A stretch of DNA of 64,000 nucleotides, taken from CAYWIT01 sp964458415. GTDB lineage: Bacteria; Pseudomonadota; Alphaproteobacteria; Micavibrionales; UBA2020. Positions 57,852 through 64,000 of this stretch are shown here, in pieces. Position numbers and translations under genes: made by a program. Position 1 is the first letter of the stretch, and each line of letters opens with the position of its first letter. The stretch is from assembly GCA_964458415.1 (NCBI GenBank), contig CAYWIT010000002.1, positions 101,327-165,326 of the forward strand, read 5' to 3'. The notes below the pieces were generated by a model that had not been told where the DNA came from, ran no database searches, and was given only the letters and a program-made list of their open reading frames with translations.

Positions 57852-60062
57852 ATGACTATGTCGCAAGCCAGTTTTTTATCACCTCCCCAAACGGGTCAAA
57901 AAGTCCGTGTTCTGGTCCCTTATCCGTTATCAAGGGCTTACGATTATTTATTGCCGCCGGGAATGACGGCGGAGCCGGGGGATTATGTAAGGGTGCCGTT
58001 CGGGCGGCGGGAAACTGTGGGCGTGGTCTGGGAGCGGGGGCCGGAGGAAAAGGCGGTTGATCCGGCAAAACTGAAAACAGTCCTGCAGAAATACGATGTG
58101 GTTCCGCCGATGAACGCGGCACAGCGCAGATTTCTGGAGTGGGTGGCGCATTATACAATGGCACCGCCGGGTGCTGTCCTGAAAATGAGCCTGAGCGTGC
58201 CAGAGGCGCTGACTCCTCCCAAGGGCGGGCAAGCCTATACTCTGCCGGAAACGCTGCCGCAAAAGCTTTCTACCCCGCGTCTGAAAATCGCATATTTGCT
58301 GAAAGATGGCGTGCCGCGCCGTGCCGCGGATATTGCGCGGGCGGCGGGATGCGGTCCTGCGATTATTCGTTCCATGGCGCAGGCGGGACAATTGGTGGCT
58401 TTGCCGTTTTCCATGCCGGCGCCGTGCCGGATGGTGGATGTTTCTCCCTTGGATATTTCTTTTTCCGCGGAGCAGCAGGCGGCAGCGGAATCCCTTGGTG
58501 AATTTGTGCGGCAGGGGGCGTTTTCCGCCGTGCTGCTTGACGGTGTCACGGGGGCTGGCAAGACCGAGGTTTATTTCGAAGCGGTGGCGGAAACGCTCCG
58601 GCAGGGCAGGCAGGTTTTGATTTTATTGCCGGAGATCGCTCTTTCCGCCCAGTTTCTGGAGCGGTTCGAGCGGCGCTTCGGCGTGGCGCCTGCGCTCTGG
58701 CATTCGGAGGTTTCTCCGGCCAAGCGCCGTGCCGCATGGTCAGGGGTGGCCACGGGTGTTACGCGGGTCGTGGTGGGGGCAAGGTCGGCGCTGTTTTTGC
58801 CCTATGCCAGTCTGGGGCTGATCATTGTCGATGAAGAACATGATGCTTCTTACAAGCAGGAAGATGGCGTGATGTATAATGCGCGGGATATGGCTGTGGT
58901 GCGCGCCCGGCAGGGAGGTTTTCCGGTTGTGCTGGTTTCCGCCACGCCCTCGCTGGAAACCATGGTGAATGTGCAACAGGGGAAATATCAATACCTACTC
59001 TTGCCGTCCAGACATGCCGGAGCAAAATTGCCCGCTGTGCATGTCGTTGACCTGAAAAAAAATCCGCCCGCACGGGGAAGGTTTTTGTCGCCGCCGCTGG
59101 AAGAAGCTTTAAAAAATACACTGGCGGCCAAGGAACAATCGTTGTTGTTCCTGAACCGTCGCGGCTATGCGCCGTTGACGCTGTGCCGGACCTGCGGCCA
59201 TCGTTTCCAATGCCCGTCCTGCACGGCCTGGCTGGTCGAGCACCGGCGGCATACACGGTTGCAGTGTCATCATTGCGGGTACAGCCAGCCTGTGCCGAAA
59301 GCTTGTCCGGAATGTCATGGCGAGGAGAGTCTGGTCGCTTGCGGGCCGGGGGTCGAGCGCGTGCAGGAGGAAGTGCAGACCCTGCTGCCCGAAGCGCGCG
59401 TTCTGGTTCTTGCCAGTGATGTTATCACCAGCCCGAACATGATCCGCGATGCCGTCCAGAGGATTGAACGGCATGATGTCGATGTGATTGTCGGCACGCA
59501 GATTGTCGCCAAGGGGCACCATTTTCCGGCGCTGACCTGCGTGGGGGTTATTGATGCGGATCTCGGCCTTTCCGGCGGGGATTTGCGCGCGGGCGAGCGT
59601 ACTTTCCAGCTTTTGCATCAGGTGGCGGGACGGGCGGGCCGCGGACAGAAGCCGGGTCATGTCTATATCCAGACCTATATGCCGGAACAGGCGGTGATCC
59701 GTGCGCTGACCGCCAATGACCGCGATGCTTTTCTGGCTGCAGAAACCGCAGATCGGGAAAAGGCGGGGATGCCGCCTTTCGGGCGGCTGGCCGCGGTGAT
59801 CGTTTCGGGCGCTGATGAAATCAAGCTGGAGCAGTTCTGCCGTCATCTGGCGCAAAAGGCGCCGCGCTATGATGATGTGCATGTGCTGGGGCCGGCACCG
59901 GCGCCGCTTGCTTTTTTGCGGGGGCAGCACCGGCGGCGGTTTCTTGTCAAAACCGGCAAAGCGGTGTCTTTGCAGAAATACATGTCAGAATGGCTTTCCG
60001 CTTTCAAAATTCCTTCAGTTTTTCAGCTGAAAATCGACATTGACCCACAGAGCTTTTTTTAA
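57852..60062 (+). CDS. priA: Primosomal replication protein N', helicase PriA
   Basis: The 736-residue protein has the PriA DNA-binding region (VLVPYPLSRAYDYLLPPG), the helicase core with Walker A GVTGAGKTE and DEEHD, and four Cys pairs for two zinc ions (CRTCGHRFQCPSC, CHHCG, CPEC). The later helicase motifs IVGTQIVAKGHHFP and HQVAGRAGRG are also present. It reloads the replisome at collapsed forks. The start is uncertain: GTG 57843, ATG 57852 and ATG 57858 are all in frame; AAGGA lies about 12 bases before 57852. Confidence 0.95.
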   Translation: MTMSQASFLSPPQTGQKVRVLVPYPLSRAYDYLLPPGMTAEPGDYVRVPFGRRETVGVVWERGPEEKAVDPAKLKTVLQKYDVVPPMNAAQRRFLEWVAHYTMAPPGAVLKMSLSVPEALTPPKGGQAYTLPETLPQKLSTPRLKIAYLLKDGVPRRAADIARAAGCGPAIIRSMAQAGQLVALPFSMPAPCRMVDVSPLDISFSAEQQAAAESLGEFVRQGAFSAVLLDGVTGAGKTEVYFEAVAETLRQGRQVLILLPEIALSAQFLERFERRFGVAPALWHSEVSPAKRRAAWSGVATGVTRVVVGARSALFLPYASLGLIIVDEEHDASYKQEDGVMYNARDMAVVRARQGGFPVVLVSATPSLETMVNVQQGKYQYLLLPSRHAGAKLPAVHVVDLKKNPPARGRFLSPPLEEALKNTLAAKEQSLLFLNRRGYAPLTLCRTCGHRFQCPSCTAWLVEHRRHTRLQCHHCGYSQPVPKACPECHGEESLVACGPGVERVQEEVQTLLPEARVLVLASDVITSPNMIRDAVQRIERHDVDVIVGTQIVAKGHHFPALTCVGVIDADLGLSGGDLRAGERTFQLLHQVAGRAGRGQKPGHVYIQTYMPEQAVIRALTANDRDAFLAAETADREKAGMPPFGRLAAVIVSGADEIKLEQFCRHLAQKAPRYDDVHVLGPAPAPLAFLRGQHRRRFLVKTGKAVSLQKYMSEWLSAFKIPSVFQLKIDIDPQSFF

Positions 60063-60067
60063 GGGAT

Positions 60068-60310
60068 TTATTGCGGTTTTTGGAATTGAAGCGGCTTGCC
60101 GATTTTGAAGGGCCTCTGCACGACGGTATGACGCAGGATGCTTTGTTCAAGGTGCCGTTTTCTTATATTCTCGGAAACTTCATCCCAAGGTACAAAAAGA
60201 GTGCCGTTTTTCTGCTGGGTGTAACTTTGGCTCCAGGCGGGGAGTTCCTGCGCGGCTTTGGACGGAGCGGCCCCGTCAATGCTGTTAAATGTTTTTATCA
60301 ATCCCGGCAT
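60068..60310 (-). CDS. Hypothetical protein, 80 residues, under a CtrA-type box
   Basis: The protein is not recognised. It has no signal peptide or membrane segment. It has a Trp-containing stretch (LPAWSQSYTQQKNGTLFVPW), then a basic helix (ENIRKRHLEQSILRHTVVQR), suggesting a small adaptor or DNA/RNA-binding protein. AGGAT lies at good spacing before the ATG. The promoter is near consensus and carries a CtrA-type box. It converges on priA with five bases between stops. Confidence 0.68.
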   Translation of the reverse strand: MPGLIKTFNSIDGAAPSKAAQELPAWSQSYTQQKNGTLFVPWDEVSENIRKRHLEQSILRHTVVQRPFKIGKPLQFQKPQ

Positions 60311-60341
60311 GAAGAATCCTGTTTATAACGATGACAGTAAA

Positions 60342-60370
60342 ATGTTAACCGGATATTAACATTATGTCAA
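60342..60370 (-). promoter_or_regulatory. Promoter of the 80-residue gene with an embedded CtrA-type box
   Basis: On the minus strand a perfect TTGACA (60365-60370) is followed after 17 bases by TAACAT (60342-60347). Confidence 0.6.
60345..60360. promoter_or_regulatory. CtrA-type box in the promoter of the 80-residue gene
   Basis: TTAA-N7-TTAA followed by C on the plus strand; the box fills the spacer and touches the -10 of the minus-strand promoter, as in the SPFH-like gene promoter. Repression of the 80-residue gene is the simplest reading. It is about 180 bases upstream of rpmF, too far for direct control there. Confidence 0.55.
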
Positions 60371-60538
60371 ACAAAAATCGGGGCTATGGGGCCAGAGCCG
60401 GTGATTAATTCTTGAATATCCCAAGAAAACAGGTATCTATGGTGAGATTTTGCTTGCTTCGGGCGCGGGTTTTGCTTATGTAATAAACCCTGAAAGCGGG
60501 GCCGACAGGTCGAACCCAAATAAACAGAGTGTAGTGCT

Positions 60539-60715
60539 ATGGCAGTTCCAAAGAAGAAAACATCCCAATCCAGAAGAAATATGCGCCGGGCTCACCATGC
60601 GCTGAAGTCTCCCTCCGTTGTGGAAGACAAGCAGACGGGTGAAATGGTACGTCCGCATCATGTCTGCCGTAAAACAGGCATGTACAAGGGTCAGCAAGTC
60701 ATCGACGTTGACTGA
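60539..60715 (+). CDS. rpmF: 50S ribosomal protein L32
   Basis: This 58-residue protein begins AVPKKKTSQSRRNMRRAHHA after the initiator Met and ends with HHVCRKTGMYKGQQVIDVD, the alphaproteobacterial L32 pattern with a single retained cysteine of the zinc-ribbon form. It is a structural protein of the large ribosomal subunit. The order rpmF-plsX-fabH is conserved widely and links ribosome and fatty-acid synthesis. Its ribosome site is weak (GAGTG). Confidence 0.96.
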   Translation: MAVPKKKTSQSRRNMRRAHHALKSPSVVEDKQTGEMVRPHHVCRKTGMYKGQQVIDVD

Positions 60716-60762
60716 TCTTCTGACGGCAACCCGGTTGCGTCTATCTCTCTATCAGGATCATA

Positions 60763-61833
60763 TTGACCTTGCGCCGTGATCTCGTCATATCGCTGGACGG
60801 CATGGGGGGGGATTCTGCCCCCCGTATTGTGGTTGACGGCGCACAGCTGGCCCGCGCAAAATATCCGCAGGCGCGATTTATTATTTTCGGGGATGAGTCG
60901 CAGATTCGCCCTCTTGTCGCCAGACACGCCGGCCTTGATCAGGTTATCGAAATTCGCCATACGCCCGATCGCATTACCAGCGAGGACAAGCCGGCCCATG
61001 CGCTCCGCAGCGGGCGCAATTCAAGCATGCGTCTGGCGATTGATGCCGTGGCGAAGGGGGATGCGGATTGTGTCGTCTCTGCCGGCAATACAGGCGCTTT
61101 GATGGCAATGGCAAAATTCAGCCTGAAAGTATTGCCGGGGATCGACCGTCCGGCGATTGCGACTTATATGCCGACCAGAATCCCCGGACACGGCACCGTT
61201 TTTATGGATTTAGGGGCGAATGCCGAATGCGACCCGAATAATTTGCTGGAATTCGCGATCCTTGGCGGCGTTTTTTCACGTGAAATCTTCAAGATTGATT
61301 CACCGAGAATTGGATTGCTCAACATCGGTTCAGAGGCCATGAAGGGCAATACCCTTGTGCGCGAGGCGACCGAGCTGCTTGAAAAAGCCCCGTTGCCCGG
61401 AATTTATACCGGTTATGTCGAGGGGGATGAAGTTATGACCGGAAAGTTTGATGTCGTCGTGACGGATGGCTTTACCGGCAATGTCGCACTAAAGGCGATC
61501 GAGGGGACGGCCAAGCTTATCAAGCATATGATGAAAGAGGCTTTTTATTCCTCCATTTGGGTAAAAATTGGTGCCGTCTTCTGCATTCCCGGGTTGTTAA
61601 TCTGTTACAAAGCATTGAAAAGCTTCTCAAAGCGGATAGACCCGCGTTATTATAACGGAGCCAGCCTTTTGGGTTTGCGCGGGTTGTGTATTAAAAGTCA
61701 TGGAGGAACGGATGCAATCGGCTTTGCCAATGCTATCAGCGTTGCGGCGGATCTTGCCATGAACAGATTTAATGAAAAAGTTGAATCGGAGCTGCGGCGG
61801 CTCGGGCATGGCGTCAGGGAGACTGAGCGATGA
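60763..61833 (+). CDS. plsX: Phosphate acyltransferase PlsX
   Basis: The 356-residue protein has the PlsX signature ISLDGMGGDSAPRIVVDGA, VSAGNTGALMAMAKFSL, VFMDLGANAECDPNNLLEFA and VVTDGFTGNVALKAIEG. It converts acyl-ACP into acyl-phosphate for phospholipid synthesis. It starts with TTG at 60763, supported by AGGA eight bases upstream, and its stop overlaps the fabH start (ATGA). Confidence 0.96.
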   Translation: MTLRRDLVISLDGMGGDSAPRIVVDGAQLARAKYPQARFIIFGDESQIRPLVARHAGLDQVIEIRHTPDRITSEDKPAHALRSGRNSSMRLAIDAVAKGDADCVVSAGNTGALMAMAKFSLKVLPGIDRPAIATYMPTRIPGHGTVFMDLGANAECDPNNLLEFAILGGVFSREIFKIDSPRIGLLNIGSEAMKGNTLVREATELLEKAPLPGIYTGYVEGDEVMTGKFDVVVTDGFTGNVALKAIEGTAKLIKHMMKEAFYSSIWVKIGAVFCIPGLLICYKALKSFSKRIDPRYYNGASLLGLRGLCIKSHGGTDAIGFANAISVAADLAMNRFNEKVESELRRLGHGVRETER

Positions 61834-62810
61834 CGCGGCGTTCCGTCATGATCAGCTGTGGCAGCTATCTGCCGAAAAAGGTTTTGACGAATACAGATTT
61901 GGCAGCCCTTGTTGACACCACGGATGAATGGATTACGCAACGCACGGGGATTCGCCAGCGCCATGTCGCGGCAGAAGATGAAAAGACCTCGGATCTGGCG
62001 ACGCGTGCGGCCGAGAAAGCGCTGCAAAGCGCAGGGCTGACTGGCCGTGATATTGATGCCATTTTTCTGGCGACGACGACGCCGGACCGGACTTTTCCGG
62101 CAACGGCGGTGGTCGTGCAGGATAATATCGGCATGGGCGACAAAGGCTTTGCTCTTGATATGCAGGCCGTGTGCTCCGGCTTTATCTTTGCTCTGGCGAC
62201 GGCCGATAATTTCATTAAAGCCGGACAGATACGGCGTGCTCTTGTCATCGGAGCTGAACGTTTTACCAGCCTGCTGGACTGGAGCGACCGCACGACTTGC
62301 GTGCTTTTTGGCGATGGCGCGGGGGCCGTTATTCTTGAGGCCGACGATAGCGCGACCGGGACCAAGGCTGATCGTGGGATTCTCTCGACGCATCTCCATT
62401 CCGAAGGCGCGCAGCGGGATTTGCTCTATGTGGATGGCGGGCCTTCGACGACGGGAACGGTCGGCCATGTCCGTATGAATGGCAAAGAGGTTTTCCGGCA
62501 TGCCGTTACGCGCATGGGGGAGGCGATTACGGAAGCCATGGCTGCGAACCACATTGATCCGTCCGAGGTGACATGGCTGGTTCCGCATCAGGCCAACAAG
62601 AGAATCATCGACACGACGGCGGAGAAATTGAATCTGCCGCCGGAAAAGGTTGTCGTCACTGTCGGCGAACATGGCAACACCTCGGCAGCGTCGATTCCAC
62701 TGGCATTGGCGGCGGCTGTGAATGACGGGCGAATCTGCCGGGGCGATCTGATTCTGATGGAAGCAATGGGCGGCGGGCTGACATGGGGGTCGGCGCTGGT
62801 CCGGTGGTAA
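61830..62810 (+). CDS. fabH: 3-oxoacyl-ACP synthase III
   Basis: The 326-residue condensing enzyme has catalytic Cys115 in DMQAVCSGFIFAL, His in VPHQANKRII and Asn in GEHGNTSAASIPLAL. WITQRTGIRQRHVA near the N terminus is typical of FabH. It starts fatty-acid synthesis by condensing acetyl-CoA with malonyl-ACP. It is translationally coupled to plsX and followed by ihfA, the standard alphaproteobacterial order. Confidence 0.97.
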   Translation: MTRRSVMISCGSYLPKKVLTNTDLAALVDTTDEWITQRTGIRQRHVAAEDEKTSDLATRAAEKALQSAGLTGRDIDAIFLATTTPDRTFPATAVVVQDNIGMGDKGFALDMQAVCSGFIFALATADNFIKAGQIRRALVIGAERFTSLLDWSDRTTCVLFGDGAGAVILEADDSATGTKADRGILSTHLHSEGAQRDLLYVDGGPSTTGTVGHVRMNGKEVFRHAVTRMGEAITEAMAANHIDPSEVTWLVPHQANKRIIDTTAEKLNLPPEKVVVTVGEHGNTSAASIPLALAAAVNDGRICRGDLILMEAMGGGLTWGSALVRW

Positions 62811-62819
62811 TAAAAGACT

Positions 62820-62854
62820 CACTTGAGAAATTGCGTTTTTGCAAGTGTTTTTTT
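62820..62854 (+). terminator. Probable terminator after fabH
   Basis: CACTTG and CAAGTG form a six-base-pair stem over a 16-base loop that can pair further internally; seven T follow directly. It begins 10 bases after the fabH stop, upstream of the ihfA promoter. Confidence 0.55.
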
Positions 62855-62893
62855 CATTTCCGTCACTGTAACTTAATTTCTCAACTCTTTGTA

Positions 62894-62922
62894 TTGACTG
62901 ACGAAATGTGAATCGGTACTGT
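62894..62922 (+). promoter_or_regulatory. Promoter of ihfA
   Basis: TTGACT and TACTGT are separated by 17 bases, 28 bases before the ATG at 62951. Confidence 0.6.
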
Positions 62923-62950
62923 GATGTTCTCGGATCTTGAGGAGTATAAA

Positions 62951-63268
62951 ATGAACAATTCTCATCAAACAATAACACGTGCGGACCTTAGTCAGGCTGT
63001 CTATGAGCAGGTCGGGCTCTCTCGTAATGAGTCGGCGGATCTGGTCGAAACCGTTCTTGAAGAAGTTTGCCGGGCGCTGGAACGCGGGGAGATGGTGAAA
63101 ATCTCTTCCTTCGGGACGTTTCAGGTGCGCAGCAAGCGTCAGCGTATTGGACGTAACCCAAAGACGGGCGAAGAAGTGCCAATCCTTCCGCGCCGTGTTT
63201 TGACGTTCCGTGCCAGTAACGTTTTAAAAGAACGTATTAATAAAGAAGAAAAACAAAGCGCGGAATAA
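62951..63268 (+). CDS. ihfA: Integration host factor subunit alpha
   Basis: The 105-residue protein has the HU/IHF fold: TRADLSQAVYEQVGLSRNES, LEEVCRALERGEMVKISSFG and the arm segment with GRNPKTGEEVPILPRRVLTF. The sequence GRNPKTGEE fits IHF-alpha more than HU. With IHF-beta it bends DNA at specific sites. I chose the ATG at 62951 behind GAGGAG. The fabH-ihfA-MerR order is typical. Confidence 0.93.
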   Translation: MNNSHQTITRADLSQAVYEQVGLSRNESADLVETVLEEVCRALERGEMVKISSFGTFQVRSKRQRIGRNPKTGEEVPILPRRVLTFRASNVLKERINKEEKQSAE

Positions 63269-63309
63269 TCAATTCCGCCAGTTGAAGCAAAGTTATTAAG
63301 GAATCTTCC

Positions 63310-63822
63310 ATGACCGCTGCAAGCCATACATCGAAGTCTACTCCTGAAGTTCGTCGCGATAACCAGAGCGGGTTGACCGCCACGCCACAAACACTTCCAA
63401 ACCGCCGTCCTATGAAATCAAAGGCCACCGCGCAAAAATCCGCCGGGGCGTTCCGGACCATCAGCGAAGTTGCTGACGAGTTGCGGGTCGAACAGCATGT
63501 CCTGCGTTTCTGGGAAACAAAGTTCAGCCAGATCAAGCCAATGAAGCGTGGGGGCGGGCGGCGCTACTATCGTCCGGAAGATGTCGAATTGCTGAAGAAC
63601 ATCCATCACCTGCTGTATCAGGAAGGCTATACGATCAAGGGCGTGCAGAAACTGCTGTCTTCCACGCGCGGGAATCTTGCTGCCCGGGTGAGTGCTGTGG
63701 AAGAAGTTTCCGCTCCTGAAATGGCGCCCGCATCTCCGGTAGAAAAAGCCGTTGCCAAAAACAAGGACGAGCTGAAAGCGATGCTCTCCGAACTCAAGGC
63801 GATGCGCAACCTGATTGATTAA
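63310..63822 (+). CDS. MerR-family transcriptional regulator
   Basis: The 170-residue protein has a basic low-complexity N terminus (about 45 residues), a MerR winged helix-turn-helix (FRTISEVADELRVEQHVLRF through GGGRRYYRPEDVELL), and the HHLLYQEGYTIKGVQKLL helix. An Ala/Pro/Glu-rich linker and C-terminal helix follow. Regulators of this kind follow ihfA in most alphaproteobacteria. No sensor cysteines are seen, so the signal is unknown. AAGGA precedes the ATG. Confidence 0.9.
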   Translation: MTAASHTSKSTPEVRRDNQSGLTATPQTLPNRRPMKSKATAQKSAGAFRTISEVADELRVEQHVLRFWETKFSQIKPMKRGGGRRYYRPEDVELLKNIHHLLYQEGYTIKGVQKLLSSTRGNLAARVSAVEEVSAPEMAPASPVEKAVAKNKDELKAMLSELKAMRNLID

Positions 63823-63825
63823 ATT

Positions 63826-63844
63826 CCGATTTCCTTCGGTTTTT
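63826..63844 (+). terminator. Weak terminator after the MerR gene
   Basis: A short CCGA/TCGG stem with a six-base loop is followed by five T, directly after the stop codon. The stem is only four base pairs, so efficiency is doubtful. Confidence 0.35.
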
Positions 63845-63872
63845 CAACGCATTGACAGGGGCGAAAAGCTGT

Positions 63873-63901
63873 TTGCAATCCCCTTGCGGGTTTGCTATAA
63901 G
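63873..63901 (+). promoter_or_regulatory. Promoter of tRNA-Pro
   Basis: TTGCAA and TATAAG are separated by 17 bases, with the -10 ending 18 bases before the tRNA. Confidence 0.65.
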
Positions 63902-63919
63902 AGCTCGTTCCAGATATGT

Positions 63920-63996
63920 CGGACTGTAGCGCAGCCTGGTAGCGCACTTGCATGGGGTGCAAGGGGTCGAAGGTTCAAATCCTTTCAGTCCGACCA
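63920..63996 (+). tRNA. tRNA-Pro (anticodon GGG), CCA encoded
   Basis: Acceptor CGGACTG pairs with CAGTCCG; the anticodon stem CTTGC/GCAAG carries loop ATGGGGT (anticodon GGG, reading CCC). The T-arm contains GGTTCAAAT, discriminator A is followed by encoded CCA. Length is 77 bases. Its place after fabH-ihfA-MerR is typical for alphaproteobacteria. Confidence 0.97.
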
Positions 63997-64000
63997 TTTT

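Noticed and set aside
59109..59930. Minus-strand 273-codon frame inside priA
   Set aside because: Shadow of priA; no start signals.
1..64000. CRISPR arrays, insertion sequences, prophage genes or a replication origin
   Set aside because: Looked for and not seen: the only tandem repeats are coding (adhesin and PE arrays), and no transposase, phage structural gene or DnaA-box cluster was recognised.

Overview
The window looks like chromosomal DNA of an alphaproteobacterium of moderate GC. The evidence is gene order as well as gene content: trkA-dat-HAD-hfq-hflX, fabH-ihfA-MerR followed by tRNA-Pro, DUF484 next to xerC, and a PleC-type histidine kinase. It also has an NADP isocitrate dehydrogenase with a C-terminal extension of the Rickettsia/Thermus kind, and full CtrA-type boxes (TTAA-N7-TTAA) in promoters. 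I cannot name the genus; a free-living or predatory lineage outside the classical Rhizobiales (Micavibrio-like or Rhodospirillales-like) is a guess. There is no phage, insertion sequence or CRISPR array.

Layout. 0-6.3 kb: end of trkA, D-amino acid aminotransferase, HAD phosphatase, hfq, hflX, an inositol-monophosphatase-like gene and cyclopropane fatty acid synthase. 6.3-7.7 kb (minus): a pair encoding a TPR lipoprotein and a secreted pilus-N-domain protein. 7.7-20.1 kb: a cell-surface module made of a 2191-residue RTX adhesin behind a near-consensus promoter with a CtrA box, its TolC, ABC and HlyD type I secretion proteins, and a small unknown protein. 20.2-31.7 kb: electron-transfer flavoprotein, two cyclophilins, YggT, folD, isocitrate dehydrogenase, pyrimidine salvage (deoA-cdd-EamA permease), an AmgK-like sugar kinase and an aspartate-type aminotransferase. 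31.7-39.1 kb: unknown proteins, a patatin-like lipase, a PAS histidine kinase with its own CtrA box, recX, hslO and a lipoprotein.

39.1-43.2 kb is the least explained part. A DUF6502-like regulator and a DUF5666-like secreted protein lie opposite a secreted acidic protein, and the two secreted proteins share PE(V/I)EA pentapeptide tails. A beta-barrel outer-membrane protein follows. The divergent promoter region holds a consensus promoter and a perfect 16-bp palindrome.

43.2-64 kb: trkH-apaG, an OmpA-like lipoprotein, tRNA-Gly, a putative secreted HExxH metallopeptidase, tRNA-Thr, carbonic anhydrase, dnaX-ybaB, xthA, an SPFH-like lipoprotein with a CtrA box on its promoter, two secreted thermonuclease-fold proteins, xerC-DUF484-transaldolase, priA, an 80-residue unknown gene with a CtrA box, then rpmF-plsX-fabH-ihfA-MerR and tRNA-Pro.

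The main new inference is a small CtrA-type regulon. Four perfect TTAA-N7-TTAA boxes sit in the promoters of the adhesin, the PleC-like kinase, the SPFH lipoprotein and the 80-residue protein. Two are placed at or upstream of the -35 region (activation geometry) and two cover the -10 region (repression geometry). This would tie surface attachment to the cell cycle.
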